Shown here: positions 16,324 through 25,453 of the stretch, piece after piece
Layout of the letters: every line of letters begins with the position of its first letter
Position numbering within the stretch: position 1 is the first letter of the stretch
From: Bacillus_BA songklensis
Lineage (GTDB): Bacteria; Bacillota; Bacilli; Bacillales; Bacillaceae_H
Assembly (NCBI RefSeq): GCF_042649685.1
Contig: NZ_JBHRZT010000020.1
Span: forward strand, 1 to 64,000
Length of the DNA stretch: 64,000 nt
Direction of reading: 5' to 3'
Translations under genes and position numbers: made by a program
Notes under the pieces: model-generated
Database searches by the model: none
What the model was told of the DNA's origin: nothing
Seen by the model: the letters and a program-made list of their open reading frames with translations, nothing else

Positions 16324-17304
16324 CTATCTCTTTTGAACAGCTTGTTTTTTAATGATTCGCTCTTCACTTAACAAAGTCGAAACATCCCCCAGGCTGTAGC
16401 CTTTTTGTTTAATTTCATTCACCAATTGATCGAGAGCCTTTGCCGTCGATTCTGTCGGGTGCATCAGTACCAGAGCTCCAGGATGAATTTTTGTGATGAC
16501 ACGTTCGATTAGTATGTGAGGCTGGGGCTTTTGCCAGTCAATTGTGTCTACACTCCACATAATTGTTCCCATTTTCATCTGTGATGCAATATCGACCACT
16601 TCCTGGCGATAACTTCCGCTTGGAGGAGCAAACCATTTACACGTTTCTCCTGTGACTGATTGAATGACATCATTCGTTTTCTGAAGTTCATCTTTTATTT
16701 GGTTTTCGCTTATTATTTTCATGTTCGGATGAGAAAAAGAATGGTTTCCGATTTCATGACCGGCAGCAACAATCATTTTGGCCATATCGGGATTGTTCTT
16801 TGCCCATCTTCCTTCCAGGAAAAACGTTGCTTTTACATGATGTTTTTTTAATGTTTCTAATATTTGCGGAATATATTCGTTCCCCCACGCTACATTGATA
16901 ATGAATGACACCATTGGTTTTTCCGGATGTCCTTTATAAATGGGTGTCGGCGGCAAATCCTTCAAATGGACGGTTGGAGGAACCTGTTTATAGATCAGCT
17001 TCGATTCATCAAATGATCCGGTTTTTTTCATGTTGTCATAGGAAGCCTTTATATCCACCTTTAAGCCATTATACCCCGGAATAAGTTTCCACACTCTATC
17101 AACTTTAGCATTTTCAGGTTCAATTTCATAGTTTTTTGCTTTTTCTTTAATTTGTTCATATAAATCGCTCGTCTCCCTGGCGACAGGCAGTGCTTCAGCT
17201 TTTAAATCATTGATATAATAGGATGTGTAAGGGTTTTGAACGGTACCGTATGTTATAACCAATACAACGCTAAAAGCGAACAGCTGAATTGTCATTCCCT
17301 TCAT
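16324..17304 (-). CDS. ylxY: YlxY, polysaccharide deacetylase-family sporulation protein
   Basis: This 326-residue protein has an N-terminal hydrophobic segment (about 5-22, signal peptide or anchor) and a NodB-type domain from about residue 130. Motif 2 is present (HEIGNHSFSHP, the HxxxH zinc pair), as are FAPPSGSYR (motif 3) and the C-terminal LMHPT. Motif 1, normally TFDDG with the catalytic and metal-binding aspartates, reads INVAWGNEY here, so both aspartates are absent. That suggests altered or lost deacetylase activity; as I recall, the B. subtilis YlxY sequence shows the same substitution. It lies between pnpA and mlpA as in B. subtilis. The ATG follows GGAGGG. Confidence 0.88.
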   Translation of the reverse strand: MKGMTIQLFAFSVVLVITYGTVQNPYTSYYINDLKAEALPVARETSDLYEQIKEKAKNYEIEPENAKVDRVWKLIPGYNGLKVDIKASYDNMKKTGSFDESKLIYKQVPPTVHLKDLPPTPIYKGHPEKPMVSFIINVAWGNEYIPQILETLKKHHVKATFFLEGRWAKNNPDMAKMIVAAGHEIGNHSFSHPNMKIISENQIKDELQKTNDVIQSVTGETCKWFAPPSGSYRQEVVDIASQMKMGTIMWSVDTIDWQKPQPHILIERVITKIHPGALVLMHPTESTAKALDQLVNEIKQKGYSLGDVSTLLSEERIIKKQAVQKR

Positions 17305-17466
17305 TTATGCTTCCCTCCTCTTACTAAAAAATATGTATGGAGGGGACAAGGTAGAACATGGACAAGGGAGAAACGACTGAAAGACAGGGTGCCGCTTTTT
17401 GACTCTGCCCGAAGAAGCAAAATGGCCGTAGAGGCTCATCCGTACAGTCTCCGCCTTTTATGCAGT

Positions 17467-17491
17467 CAAAAAAAGCCGGGATTTCCCGACT
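17467..17491 (-). terminator. Intrinsic terminator of pnpA
   Basis: The minus-strand stem AGTCGGG-aaat-CCCGGCT (one G-U pair) is followed by TTTTTT and begins 10 bases after the pnpA stop. Confidence 0.85.
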
Positions 17492-17500
17492 TTTTGTTTA

Positions 17501-19624
17501 TTATTGTTGAGCTTCTTTTTGCTCTTTTTGTTCTTTTAGTACTGCTTTACGCGATAAGTTTACACGTCCTTGCTTATCGATTTCCATAACTTTGACTAAA
17601 ATTTCATCACCGATGGACACAACATCTTCCACTTTGCCTACTCGTTCTTCAGCCAACTCGGAAATATGCACAAGACCATCTTTTCCACTGAATAGTTCAA
17701 CGAAAGCACCAAACTTTTCAATTCGTTTCACTTTTCCTAAATACATTTGGCCAACTTCCACTTCACGAACAATATCTTCGATAATTTTTTTCGCTTTTTG
17801 ATTCATCTCTTGGTTGACAGAAGAAATGAAAATCGTACCATCTTGCTCAATATCAATTTTGACGCCGGTTTCTTCAATAATTTTATTGATTTGTTTACCG
17901 CTCGGCCCAATGACATCGCGAATTTTATCAGGGTTAATCGTCATCGTTAAAATTTTCGGTGCGTATACAGAAAGTTCTGTTTTTGGCTTATCAATGATCG
18001 TTAACATATGCTCTAAAATATGCATACGGCCTTCTTTTGCCTGTTGCAATGCTTCTTCTAAAATTTCGCGGGATAATCCTTCAATTTTGATATCCATTTG
18101 AAGGGCTGTTACACCTTTGGATGTACCCGCTACTTTAAAGTCCATATCTCCTAAATGATCTTCCATTCCTTGGATATCTGTTAAGATCGTGTAATGCTCG
18201 CCGGATTTCACAAGACCCATCGCAATACCCGCAACTGGTGCTTTAATCGGCACCCCTGCATCCATCATGGCAAGGGTACTTGCACAAATACTTGCTTGAG
18301 AAGTGGAACCATTTGATTCTAATACTTCTGATACAAGGCGGATTGTATACGGGAAGTCTTTTTCGGATGGGATTACAGGCTCAAGGGCACGTTCTCCCAA
18401 CGCACCATGACCGATTTCACGACGGCCAGGTCCTCTCATTGGTCCTGTTTCCCCTACGCTGAATGAAGGAAAATTATAATGATGCATAAAACGTTTAGAC
18501 TCTTCGATTCCAAGGCCATCCAAAATTTGAACATCACCTAATGCACCTAACGTACAAATGCTGAGCGCCTGGGTTTGTCCCCGTGTGAATAGCCCGGAGC
18601 CGTGCGTGCGAGGCAATAATCCAACTTCTGAAGAAAGAGGACGAATTTGGTTTATTTTACGGCCATCCGGACGTACTTTCTCCACGGTAATTAAGCGGCG
18701 CACTTCTTCTTTCACCAGCTTAGACAAAATTTCTTTTACTTGTTTTAGAGTGTCTTCGTCCGCTTCTTGTTCTTCAAATTTTCCAACTATATCTTCTTTT
18801 ACAGCATTAATGGCTTCTTCACGCGCATGTTTTTCCACAACCTGAACAGCACGGTTAATATCTTGCTCAGCCATTTCACGGATTTGTGCTTCAAGTTCCT
18901 TATCCGTTTCGTATAACCGCACTTTCATTTTTTCACGGCCGACTGCCGCTACAATCTCCTCCTGGAATGCAATTAAACGCTTGATTTCTTCATGCCCAAA
19001 CATGATTGCTTCAAGCATGATTTCTTCCGGTACTTCATCAGCTCCTGCTTCTACCATGTTAATGGCATCTTTTGTTCCTGCTACGACAAGGTGAATGTCA
19101 CTTTTCTCCATTTGTTCAACAGACGGGTTAACAACGAATTCATTGTCTACACGACCAACGATTACACCGGCAATCGGACCCTGAAATGGGATATCAGAAA
19201 TGGAGAGAGCAAGTGATGAGCCAAACATCGCCGCTACCTCGGAGGAGTAGTTTTGATCCACGCTCATTACCACACTAACGACTTGAACTTCGTTTCGGAA
19301 ACCATCCGCGAATAAAGGACGAATCGGCCGATCGATTAGGCGGCTCGCTAAAATCGCTTTTTCACTCGGTCTTCCCTCACGCTTAATAAATCCACCCGGG
19401 ATTTTACCAACCGCATAGAGTCTCTCTTCATAGTTTACAGTTAACGGGAAAAAGTCTACACTTTTCGGTTCCTTTGACGCAGTGGCTGTGCTTAATACAA
19501 CCGTATCTCCGTAACGAATTAATGCAGAACCGTTTGCTTGCTTGGCAAGCTGGCCGACTTCAACCGTCAGCGGGTGGCCTGCTAAATTAATGGAAAATAC
19601 TTGTTTTTCGTGTTCCATATTCAC
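17501..19624 (-). CDS. pnpA: Polyribonucleotide nucleotidyltransferase PnpA
   Basis: PNPase is the phosphorolytic 3'-5' exoribonuclease of the RNA degradation machinery. The 707-residue protein has two RNase PH domains (first with RLIDRPIRPLFADGFRNEV; second, catalytic, with RTHGSGLFTRGQTQAL and DIQGMEDHLGDMDFKVAGT), an all-alpha linker, then a KH domain (PDKIRDVIGPSGKQINKIIEETG, about 560-610) and an S1 domain (GQMYLGKVKRIEKFGAFVE onward). It ends with a Lys/Glu/Gln tail. The first possible start is GTG at 19624, 5 nt after GAGAGGGG; ATG at 19618 is an alternative. It follows rpsO, which has its own terminator between. Confidence 0.97.
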   Translation of the reverse strand: MNMEHEKQVFSINLAGHPLTVEVGQLAKQANGSALIRYGDTVVLSTATASKEPKSVDFFPLTVNYEERLYAVGKIPGGFIKREGRPSEKAILASRLIDRPIRPLFADGFRNEVQVVSVVMSVDQNYSSEVAAMFGSSLALSISDIPFQGPIAGVIVGRVDNEFVVNPSVEQMEKSDIHLVVAGTKDAINMVEAGADEVPEEIMLEAIMFGHEEIKRLIAFQEEIVAAVGREKMKVRLYETDKELEAQIREMAEQDINRAVQVVEKHAREEAINAVKEDIVGKFEEQEADEDTLKQVKEILSKLVKEEVRRLITVEKVRPDGRKINQIRPLSSEVGLLPRTHGSGLFTRGQTQALSICTLGALGDVQILDGLGIEESKRFMHHYNFPSFSVGETGPMRGPGRREIGHGALGERALEPVIPSEKDFPYTIRLVSEVLESNGSTSQASICASTLAMMDAGVPIKAPVAGIAMGLVKSGEHYTILTDIQGMEDHLGDMDFKVAGTSKGVTALQMDIKIEGLSREILEEALQQAKEGRMHILEHMLTIIDKPKTELSVYAPKILTMTINPDKIRDVIGPSGKQINKIIEETGVKIDIEQDGTIFISSVNQEMNQKAKKIIEDIVREVEVGQMYLGKVKRIEKFGAFVELFSGKDGLVHISELAEERVGKVEDVVSIGDEILVKVMEIDKQGRVNLSRKAVLKEQKEQKEAQQ

Positions 19625-19723
19625 GAGTGCCCCTCTCTACTATATGTATCTAATCTAAAACAACTATTTGTTATTATGGACAAAATCAGAAATCTATTTC
19701 ACGTTATGTAAAATGTACATACT

Positions 19724-19751
19724 AAAAAAGCGGGAAAAATCCCGCTTTTTT
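19724..19751 (-). terminator. Intrinsic terminator of rpsO
   Basis: AAAAAAGCGGG and CCCGCTTTTTT form an 11-bp stem ending in a U-run; it starts 5 bases after the rpsO stop. Confidence 0.9.
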
Positions 19752-19755
19752 ACAA

Positions 19756-20025
19756 TTATCGACGTAAACCAAGTTTGTTAATTAACTCACGGTAACGAGT
19801 TACGTCTTTATTACGTAAGTAGTTAAGTAAGTTACGACGTTTACCGACCATTTTTAAAAGACCACGACGAGAGTGATGATCCTTTTTGTGAGTACGCAAG
19901 TGTTCATTTAGCTTATTGATTTCTTCTGTTAGGACAGCGATTTGAACCTCTGGTGAACCAGTGTCGCTCTCATGAGTTTTGAACTGGCTGATGATTTCGT
20001 TTTTACGCTCTTTTGTGATTGCCAT
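19756..20025 (-). CDS. rpsO: 30S ribosomal protein S15 RpsO
   Basis: S15 is an early-assembling protein that binds the central domain of 16S rRNA. 89 residues, starting MAITKERKNEIISQF and containing the conserved TGSPEVQIAVLTEEI and HKKDHHSRRGLLKMVGKRR blocks. I take ATG at 20025, 8 nt after AAGGAGG, rather than an in-frame codon three residues earlier. It has its own strong promoter (20118-20146) and an ~85-nt leader that may bind S15 for autoregulation. Confidence 0.98.
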   Translation of the reverse strand: MAITKERKNEIISQFKTHESDTGSPEVQIAVLTEEINKLNEHLRTHKKDHHSRRGLLKMVGKRRNLLNYLRNKDVTRYRELINKLGLRR

Positions 20026-20112
20026 CCTATTCACCTCCTTAATTTTAAACCCCGGTTACCTAGCATAGCGTTGGTGAATCGCAATGCCAAGAAACGGTTA
20101 TCTAACATACAT
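20026..20112 (-). promoter_or_regulatory. Structured rpsO leader, candidate S15 autoregulatory element
   Basis: Between the predicted transcript start and the Shine-Dalgarno the minus-strand RNA can fold: GCATTGCG pairs with CGCTATGC around an attcaccaa loop (one mismatch), flanked by AACC/GGTT pairing. S15 represses its own mRNA in several bacteria through short leader structures; this one has not been compared with known classes here. Confidence 0.4.
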
Positions 20113-20117
20113 TTGAT

Positions 20118-20146
20118 ATCATACTATGTTTATTTTATAAATGCAA
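20118..20146 (-). promoter_or_regulatory. Sigma-A promoter of rpsO
   Basis: Minus-strand -35 TTGCAT (20141-20146) and -10 TATGAT (20118-20123) are exactly 17 bp apart; the site lies just after the ribF stop codon. Confidence 0.8.
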
Positions 20147-20151
20147 GTTTT

Positions 20152-21132
20152 TTATTTATTTTGTACACTTTTTAGCAATGATTTCCTTAAATTCAAAGAA
20201 AAATACGTCTCTGCCTGTTGCTTATCAAAAGAAATTTGGTTAACCAGCTCTTCTATACCGGAGAATTTTCTCTCCGTACGGAGCATTTTGTGCCATTTTA
20301 CCATCACATCTTGATCATAAATATCTTCCTTAAAGGAAAAAAGGTGAACTTCAATCGTTGGTTTATCCAGATGCTGATGAAAAGTGGGCTTATATCCCAC
20401 ATTACAAACCCCTTCATACCATGTATCGTTTACAAGCATTTCAACGGCGTAAACGCCCACTTTTGGAATCAAATATTGATCGCTCAATTCAATGTTTGCC
20501 GTCGGAAAGCCAATGGTTCTTCCCCGTTTGTCACCATGGACGACTTTTCCTTTTACTGTATAATGTCTTCCTAATAAGGAAGGGAGTTCTTCTACTTTTC
20601 CTTCTTTCAAACAATCGCGAATAAGTGTGGAACTAACCTTTTCATTATGTTTGCTTGTCAATTTTTCTACTATCGTTTGAGTGAATCGATTCCGTGAATG
20701 GAACGGCATGGTTTCCATTGTACCTTTTCCAAGCTTACCGTACGTGTAGTCAAAGCCTGCCACAACATGCTGTATATTTAAACCAATGACATACTGGTCT
20801 ACAAACTCTTGGGGAAGTAAGCCTGCAAAATCTTTATCAAAATGAATCAAATATAAAATATCGATTCCTAACTCTTCAATTTGCTTTATTTTATCAGGCA
20901 GCGGCGTAATCATCTCAACATGCTTGACGTCCCTGCCAAGGACTACTGAAGGATGCGGGTAAAAAGTCATAACGGCGCTCGAGAGACCTTTTTGTTCCGC
21001 AATCTTTTTCGCCGTTAAAATAACGTGCTGGTGTCCCAAATGAACCCCGTCAAAATATCCTAACGCCACGACTGAAGGAGACATTGCTTCACGGCTGAAA
21101 TGATGTGGATGCTGAATTTCGATTGTTACCAA
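20152..21132 (-). CDS. ribF: Bifunctional riboflavin kinase/FAD synthetase RibF (RibC)
   Basis: The enzyme makes FMN and FAD from riboflavin. The N-terminal nucleotidyltransferase domain has ALGYFDGVHLGHQHVI (GxFDGxHxGH) and the ISSxxIR-like SSTLIRDCL. The C-terminal kinase domain (about 185-305) has GDKRGRTIGFPTANIEL, the PTAN motif of riboflavin kinases. I choose TTG at 21132 (MVTIEIQHPHHF, 326 residues), 9 nt after AAAGGTG, which aligns with the usual N-terminus; TTG at 21162 or GTG at 21144 would add up to ten residues. It starts 37 bases after truB. In B. subtilis this protein also influences FMN-riboswitch control by setting the FMN level. Confidence 0.95.
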   Translation of the reverse strand: MVTIEIQHPHHFSREAMSPSVVALGYFDGVHLGHQHVILTAKKIAEQKGLSSAVMTFYPHPSVVLGRDVKHVEMITPLPDKIKQIEELGIDILYLIHFDKDFAGLLPQEFVDQYVIGLNIQHVVAGFDYTYGKLGKGTMETMPFHSRNRFTQTIVEKLTSKHNEKVSSTLIRDCLKEGKVEELPSLLGRHYTVKGKVVHGDKRGRTIGFPTANIELSDQYLIPKVGVYAVEMLVNDTWYEGVCNVGYKPTFHQHLDKPTIEVHLFSFKEDIYDQDVMVKWHKMLRTERKFSGIEELVNQISFDKQQAETYFSLNLRKSLLKSVQNK

Positions 21133-21168
21133 AGTTCCCGTCACCTTTCCTCTTCCCAACAATGAAAG

Positions 21169-22086
21169 TTAAATCGCTAATACTTTTGTTGGTTTAATTA
21201 AGCCTTCCTTTTGTGGATGCTTTTCATAGATGGCTAAACATGTTCCGGTCGAATCAATCATTAAAAATGGGCCTTGCTCTATGTCTATATCCATATCCTC
21301 AGGCTTAGGCAGCACTGCGCCATTTTTTACTTTCTCTGCTAATTTATCATTTATTTGCAGTTTCGGCAAATGAAAAAGCGCCTTTTCAATAGGAAGGAGA
21401 TATTGCTGAATCTCATGCTTTTCCACATATTCTTCAATCTCTTCAAACGTCAGGCAATCATCTAAAGTAAAGGGGCCCGAAGCGGTACGGATTAAATCGG
21501 ACATATGGGCGGGATAGCCTAGTTTTTCTCCAATCATGACTGCAAGCGTTCTTACATACGTTCCTTTACTGCATGTCACTCGAAAGCGAAACGAAATCGT
21601 CTCTCCTTCGAACACTTGCCGCCCATCAAGCAATGTCAGTTCATGAATGGTAATGGCTCTTGTCGGGCGTTCCACTTCTATGCCGGCACGCGCATATTCG
21701 TATAGCTTCTTCCCGTTTATTTTTACCGCGGAATACATAGGGGGTGTTTGTTCAATCGTGCCGGTCAGAGATTGCAATACACCTAAAATGTCCTCCTTTG
21801 TGATAGGAGACGTTACCGCTTTCTTCTCTACCAATTCACCGGAAGCATCTTCTGTTGTTGTAGAGAAACCGATCGTCACGTCTCCTTCATATGTTTTGGT
21901 TGCCGCCGTTAAATATTCCACAATTTTTGTCGCCCTTCCAATACAGATGGGAAGCACACCTGTTACATCCGGATCCAATGTACCCGTGTGTCCTACTTTT
22001 TTTGTCCTCAACAGTTTACGTACTTTAAACACACAGTCATGGGATGTGAATCCTTTTGGTTTATTCAGCACTAATACGCCTTCCAC
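21169..22086 (-). CDS. truB: tRNA pseudouridine(55) synthase TruB
   Basis: TruB isomerises U55 in the T-loop of tRNAs. The catalytic aspartate is in VGHTGTLDPDVTGVL (Asp38 from the chosen start); the conserved QTPPMYSAVKINGKKLYEYAR and SKGTYVRTLAVMIGEKLG blocks follow. I start at GTG 22086 (MEGVLVLNKPKGFTSHD, 305 residues), 9 nt after AAGGAG. A longer frame to 22152 adds 22 residues absent from the family and has no ribosome-binding site. It follows rbfA across a 218-bp gap with a hairpin. Confidence 0.95.
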   Translation of the reverse strand: MEGVLVLNKPKGFTSHDCVFKVRKLLRTKKVGHTGTLDPDVTGVLPICIGRATKIVEYLTAATKTYEGDVTIGFSTTTEDASGELVEKKAVTSPITKEDILGVLQSLTGTIEQTPPMYSAVKINGKKLYEYARAGIEVERPTRAITIHELTLLDGRQVFEGETISFRFRVTCSKGTYVRTLAVMIGEKLGYPAHMSDLIRTASGPFTLDDCLTFEEIEEYVEKHEIQQYLLPIEKALFHLPKLQINDKLAEKVKNGAVLPKPEDMDIDIEQGPFLMIDSTGTCLAIYEKHPQKEGLIKPTKVLAI

Positions 22087-22187
22087 TCTGCTGCACTCCT
22101 TTTTTATGTATGATGTCATGTATGCTGCGACTTTACAAGATGTATGTACCATGTTCTTTCATAGCTTTCGTTTTTGTTATTTATTTG

Positions 22188-22245
22188 AAAAGGACCTTTC
22201 TCTTAAAACCTGTTTTATCAACAAGTCAACGCGAAAGGTCCTTTT
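22188..22245 (-). terminator. Hairpin between rbfA and truB
   Basis: A 13-bp perfect stem (AAAAGGACCTTTC at 22188-22200 with GAAAGGTCCTTTT at 22233-22245) with a long loop. On the minus strand the stem ends in TTTTC and then AAATAAAT, so termination is likely partial. Confidence 0.5.
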
Positions 22246-22304
22246 CGGATGGATGATCCTCCTATCCTCAAAGAAAGGATGTAGGGACCATTCCTTTATG
22301 TCAT

Positions 22305-22670
22305 TTATTGTTCATCTTGCTCATCATTTTTCTCTTTTTGAATTTCATGGAGCAATGATTCAATACGATTTCCATAGTCGATTGACTCATCAAATTCAAA
22401 AATGATTTCAGGTGTTTTACGCAGACGGATACGCTGGCCGATTTCAGATCGAATAAAGCCTTTTGCTTTCGCCAATCCTTTCAACGTATTTTGGCGTTGT
22501 TCTTCATCTCCTAACACAGAGATGAACACTTTTGCCTGCTGCAAGTCTCCTGTCACTTGTACGTCCGTTACTGTAACGAAGCCGATGCGAGGGTCTTTAA
22601 TTTTGCGACTGATGATTTCCCCTAATTCTTTTTTCATCTGTTCGCCAACTCTGGTTGGTCTTAACTTCAT
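22305..22670 (-). CDS. rbfA: 30S ribosome-binding factor RbfA
   Basis: RbfA is a KH-like 16S rRNA maturation and cold-adaptation factor acting on the 30S subunit. 121 residues with the conserved MKLRPTRVGEQMKKELGEII start, DPRIGFVTVTDVQVTGDLQQA, and PEIIFEFDESIDYGNRIESLL; it ends in an acidic Glu/Asp/Gln tail. I start at the ATG at 22670, 6 nt after GAGGTG; an upstream in-frame extension lacks such a site. It follows ylxP after 14 bases. Confidence 0.96.
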   Translation of the reverse strand: MKLRPTRVGEQMKKELGEIISRKIKDPRIGFVTVTDVQVTGDLQQAKVFISVLGDEEQRQNTLKGLAKAKGFIRSEIGQRIRLRKTPEIIFEFDESIDYGNRIESLLHEIQKEKNDEQDEQ

Positions 22671-22684
22671 CCCTATCACCTCAC

Positions 22685-22963
22685 TTATAACCACTCAAAC
22701 GATGTCGCCGCACGTTCAATTTCGGGAAAAGAATCAATCATGTTCAACGCTTGCTGCAATTCTTTTTCCGTTGTTTGCCGTGCTGATGAAATGGCTACCA
22801 TTCCAATCTTGGTGCGTTGCCAGGTATCCTGATAATCCAGTTCTGAGACTGATATATTATAGCGCTGCTTCAACCTCATGATGATTCGCTGAAGAACCGC
22901 GCGCTTTTCTTTAAGAGACCCTGCATCATAAATGATGCACTCGCACTCAACATATCCAATCAT
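22685..22963 (-). CDS. ylxP: DUF503-family protein YlxP
   Basis: This is a 92-residue conserved protein between infB and rbfA, as in most Firmicutes. DUF503 features: an N-terminal beta strand, SLKEKRAVLQRIIMRLKQRYNISVSE, and WQRTKIGMVAISSA. Its function is unproven, although its fixed place among ribosome-maturation genes suggests a role in ribosome assembly. The start overlaps the infB stop by four bases (ATGA), indicating coupling. Confidence 0.92.
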   Translation of the reverse strand: MIGYVECECIIYDAGSLKEKRAVLQRIIMRLKQRYNISVSELDYQDTWQRTKIGMVAISSARQTTEKELQQALNMIDSFPEIERAATSFEWL

Positions 22964-25131
22964 TTGCGCTCAATTTCTTCCATTACGTACGCTTCAATGA
23001 TATCTCCTTCTTTAATATCATTGAAGTTTTTAATCGTAATACCACATTCATATCCTTGAGAAACTTCTTTTGCATCATCTTTAAAACGTTTCAGCGCGTC
23101 CACTTCACCTTCGAAGATAACGATACCGTCACGAATTAAGCGGATGCTGCTGTCACGAGTAATTTTACCTTCTGTCACATAGCTTCCGGCAATCGTACCA
23201 ACTTTAGATACTTTAAATGTTGTACGTACTTCGACCTGGCCGATGACTTTCTCCTCGAATTCCGGATCAAGCATCCCTTTCATTGCCGCTTCAATTTCTT
23301 CAATTACTTTGTAAATAATGCGGTGTAAACGAATGTCTACCTTTTCGGCCTCCGCTACACGTTTAGCATTTACATCCGGACGGACGTTAAAACCAATCAC
23401 AATGGCATTGGATGCACTTGCCAGCATAATGTCATACTCCGTAATAGCCCCTACGCCTGTATGGATAATTTTAACGTTTACGCCTTCCACTTCAATTTTT
23501 TGTAATGATGCCGCTAATGCCTCGACAGAACCTTGTACATCGGCTTTTACGATCACGTTAAGATCTTTCATTTCACCTTGTTTAATTTTTTCGAATAAAT
23601 CTTCAAGGCTAACGCGAGATTTCTCGCCGCGCTGCTCTTGTAATTGTTTCTGAGCACGTGATTCACCGATTTGACGGGCTTTTTTCTCATCTTCAAATAC
23701 CATGAAGCGATCGCCTGCATGTGGTACTTCGTTTAATCCTGTAATTTCAACAGGAGTAGAAGGACCTGCTTCTTTCACACGGCGGCCAAGATCATTAACC
23801 ATGGCGCGAACACGACCGAATGTGTTACCTACAACGATCGGATCCCCAACGCGCAATGTACCGTTTTGCACTAGTAACGTTGCTACAGAACCGCGTCCTT
23901 TATCCAATTGCGCTTCAATTACTGTACCCAACGCACGGCGATTTGGATTTGCTTTAAATTCTTCCACTTCACTCACAAGAAGAATCATCTCAAGCAAGTT
24001 ATCAATACCTTCACCTGTTAGTGCTGAAAGCGGACAGAAAATAGTGTCGCCTCCCCAAGCTTCCGCAACGATTCCATGTTCCGTTAACTCTTGCATGACA
24101 CGATCAGGATTAGCCGTTTCTTTATCAATTTTGTTTACCGCCACAATAATTGGCACTTCGGCTGCTTTTGCATGGTTGATCGCCTCAATCGTTTGCGGCA
24201 TAACGCCGTCATCAGCAGCCACAACAAGGATGGTGATATCTGTTACTTGAGCGCCGCGTGCACGCATTGTCGTAAAGGCTGCGTGACCAGGTGTATCAAG
24301 GAACGTAATTTTCTTGCCGTTGACTTCTACTTGATATGCCCCAATATGCTGTGTGATTCCGCCCGCTTCGCCTGCTGTTACCTTTGTATTGCGGATAGAA
24401 TCAAGAAGCGTTGTTTTACCGTGGTCAACGTGACCCATGATTGTCACAACCGGCGGACGTTCGCGAAGGTCTTTTTCATCATCGATGATTTCAATTGTTT
24501 CAAATTCTTGTTCATTGATTACAATCTCTTCTTCTACTTCTACTCCGTACTCGCCTGCAATTAGCTCAATCGCATCTTTGTCAAGCTCTTGGTTGATGGT
24601 AGCCATGACACCTAAAAGGAAAAGTTTTTTAATGATTTCAGACGGCTCTTTGCCTAATTTCTTTGCTAATTCTGCAACGGTTAAGCTTTCTGAGAAAGTG
24701 ATTTTCTCTGGAAGCGGCTTTTCTTTTCGTGGTTGAGGCTGGTGTTGTGTTTGCTGATGCTGAGGTCTTTTGCCCTTTTTATTGTTTCGATTGTTGTTGC
24801 CTCTGTTGAAAGGCTTTTTATCGTTAGATGCATTCCCTTTTGCTTGAGGTTTCTTTTTACCGAATTTCTCTTCCCCTGCAGCAGGAACATCTTCTTCTTC
24901 ATAGCTTTTTAGTGTTTGTTTAACCACACCTTGAGCTGCATTGGAATTCCCTGCTTTTTTCTCTTCTTTATCATTTTTCAAGAAAAAAGAATCCAATTTT
25001 TTTACCGCATCCGGCTCAACGGTTGCCATATGATTAGATACTTCTACACCATGTTCTTTTAACTTGTTGATCACATCTTTACTTGAAAGATTATGTTTTT
25101 TTGCATATTCGTATACACGAACTTTGCTCAT
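22960..25131 (-). CDS. infB: Translation initiation factor IF-2 InfB
   Basis: IF-2 is the GTPase that brings initiator fMet-tRNA to the 30S subunit and promotes subunit joining. 723 residues: an N-terminal IF2N module (VYEYAKKHNLSSKDVINKL), a Lys/Asn/Gln-rich disordered linker (about 60-140), a second IF2N module, then the G domain with GHVDHGKT (about 231-238), DTPGHAAF (G3) and NKID (G4), and C-terminal domains II-IV ending MEEIERK. The ATG follows GGGGGTG. It lies 19 bases after ylxQ in the rimP-nusA operon. Confidence 0.98.
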   Translation of the reverse strand: MSKVRVYEYAKKHNLSSKDVINKLKEHGVEVSNHMATVEPDAVKKLDSFFLKNDKEEKKAGNSNAAQGVVKQTLKSYEEEDVPAAGEEKFGKKKPQAKGNASNDKKPFNRGNNNRNNKKGKRPQHQQTQHQPQPRKEKPLPEKITFSESLTVAELAKKLGKEPSEIIKKLFLLGVMATINQELDKDAIELIAGEYGVEVEEEIVINEQEFETIEIIDDEKDLRERPPVVTIMGHVDHGKTTLLDSIRNTKVTAGEAGGITQHIGAYQVEVNGKKITFLDTPGHAAFTTMRARGAQVTDITILVVAADDGVMPQTIEAINHAKAAEVPIIVAVNKIDKETANPDRVMQELTEHGIVAEAWGGDTIFCPLSALTGEGIDNLLEMILLVSEVEEFKANPNRRALGTVIEAQLDKGRGSVATLLVQNGTLRVGDPIVVGNTFGRVRAMVNDLGRRVKEAGPSTPVEITGLNEVPHAGDRFMVFEDEKKARQIGESRAQKQLQEQRGEKSRVSLEDLFEKIKQGEMKDLNVIVKADVQGSVEALAASLQKIEVEGVNVKIIHTGVGAITEYDIMLASASNAIVIGFNVRPDVNAKRVAEAEKVDIRLHRIIYKVIEEIEAAMKGMLDPEFEEKVIGQVEVRTTFKVSKVGTIAGSYVTEGKITRDSSIRLIRDGIVIFEGEVDALKRFKDDAKEVSQGYECGITIKNFNDIKEGDIIEAYVMEEIERK

Positions 25132-25150
25132 ACTTTCACCCCCAAAAAAA

Positions 25151-25453
25151 TTAATCGAGCATTGTCATCATTTTTTTCGAAAATCCTTCATCTACGATCG
25201 CAACGACCACACGTGCATCCTTGCCGATTGCCTGCCCAAGTGCATAGCGATCCGGTACTTGTTTGAGAGGGACTTTATAAAACAAACATTTGTCGGATAT
25301 TTTTTTAATCGTATTAGCCGACGCATCTGCTGACACCAAAACCAATTTGGCTTTGTTTTTCCGCACCTCATTGATAACAAGTTCTTCACCTGAAATGACT
25401 TTTCGCGCTCGATTTGCTAGTCCCAAAAAAGATTGCCATTGTTCTTGTGTCAT
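25151..25453 (-). CDS. ylxQ: L7Ae-family RNA-binding protein YlxQ
   Basis: This 100-residue protein of the L7Ae/L30e fold (NRARKVISGEELVINEVRKNKAKLVLVSADAS; later VPDRYALGQAIGK) would bind kink-turn RNA. It is conserved between ylxR and infB. Its start codon overlaps the ylxR stop (TAATG), so translation is coupled. The natural RNA partner is not established. Confidence 0.93.
   Translation of the reverse strand: MTQEQWQSFLGLANRARKVISGEELVINEVRKNKAKLVLVSADASANTIKKISDKCLFYKVPLKQVPDRYALGQAIGKDARVVVAIVDEGFSKKMMTMLD

Noticed and set aside
21647..22405. Long plus-strand frame opposite truB and rbfA
   Set aside because: It is an antisense shadow of conserved truB/rbfA codons; the protein is not recognisable and has no start signals.
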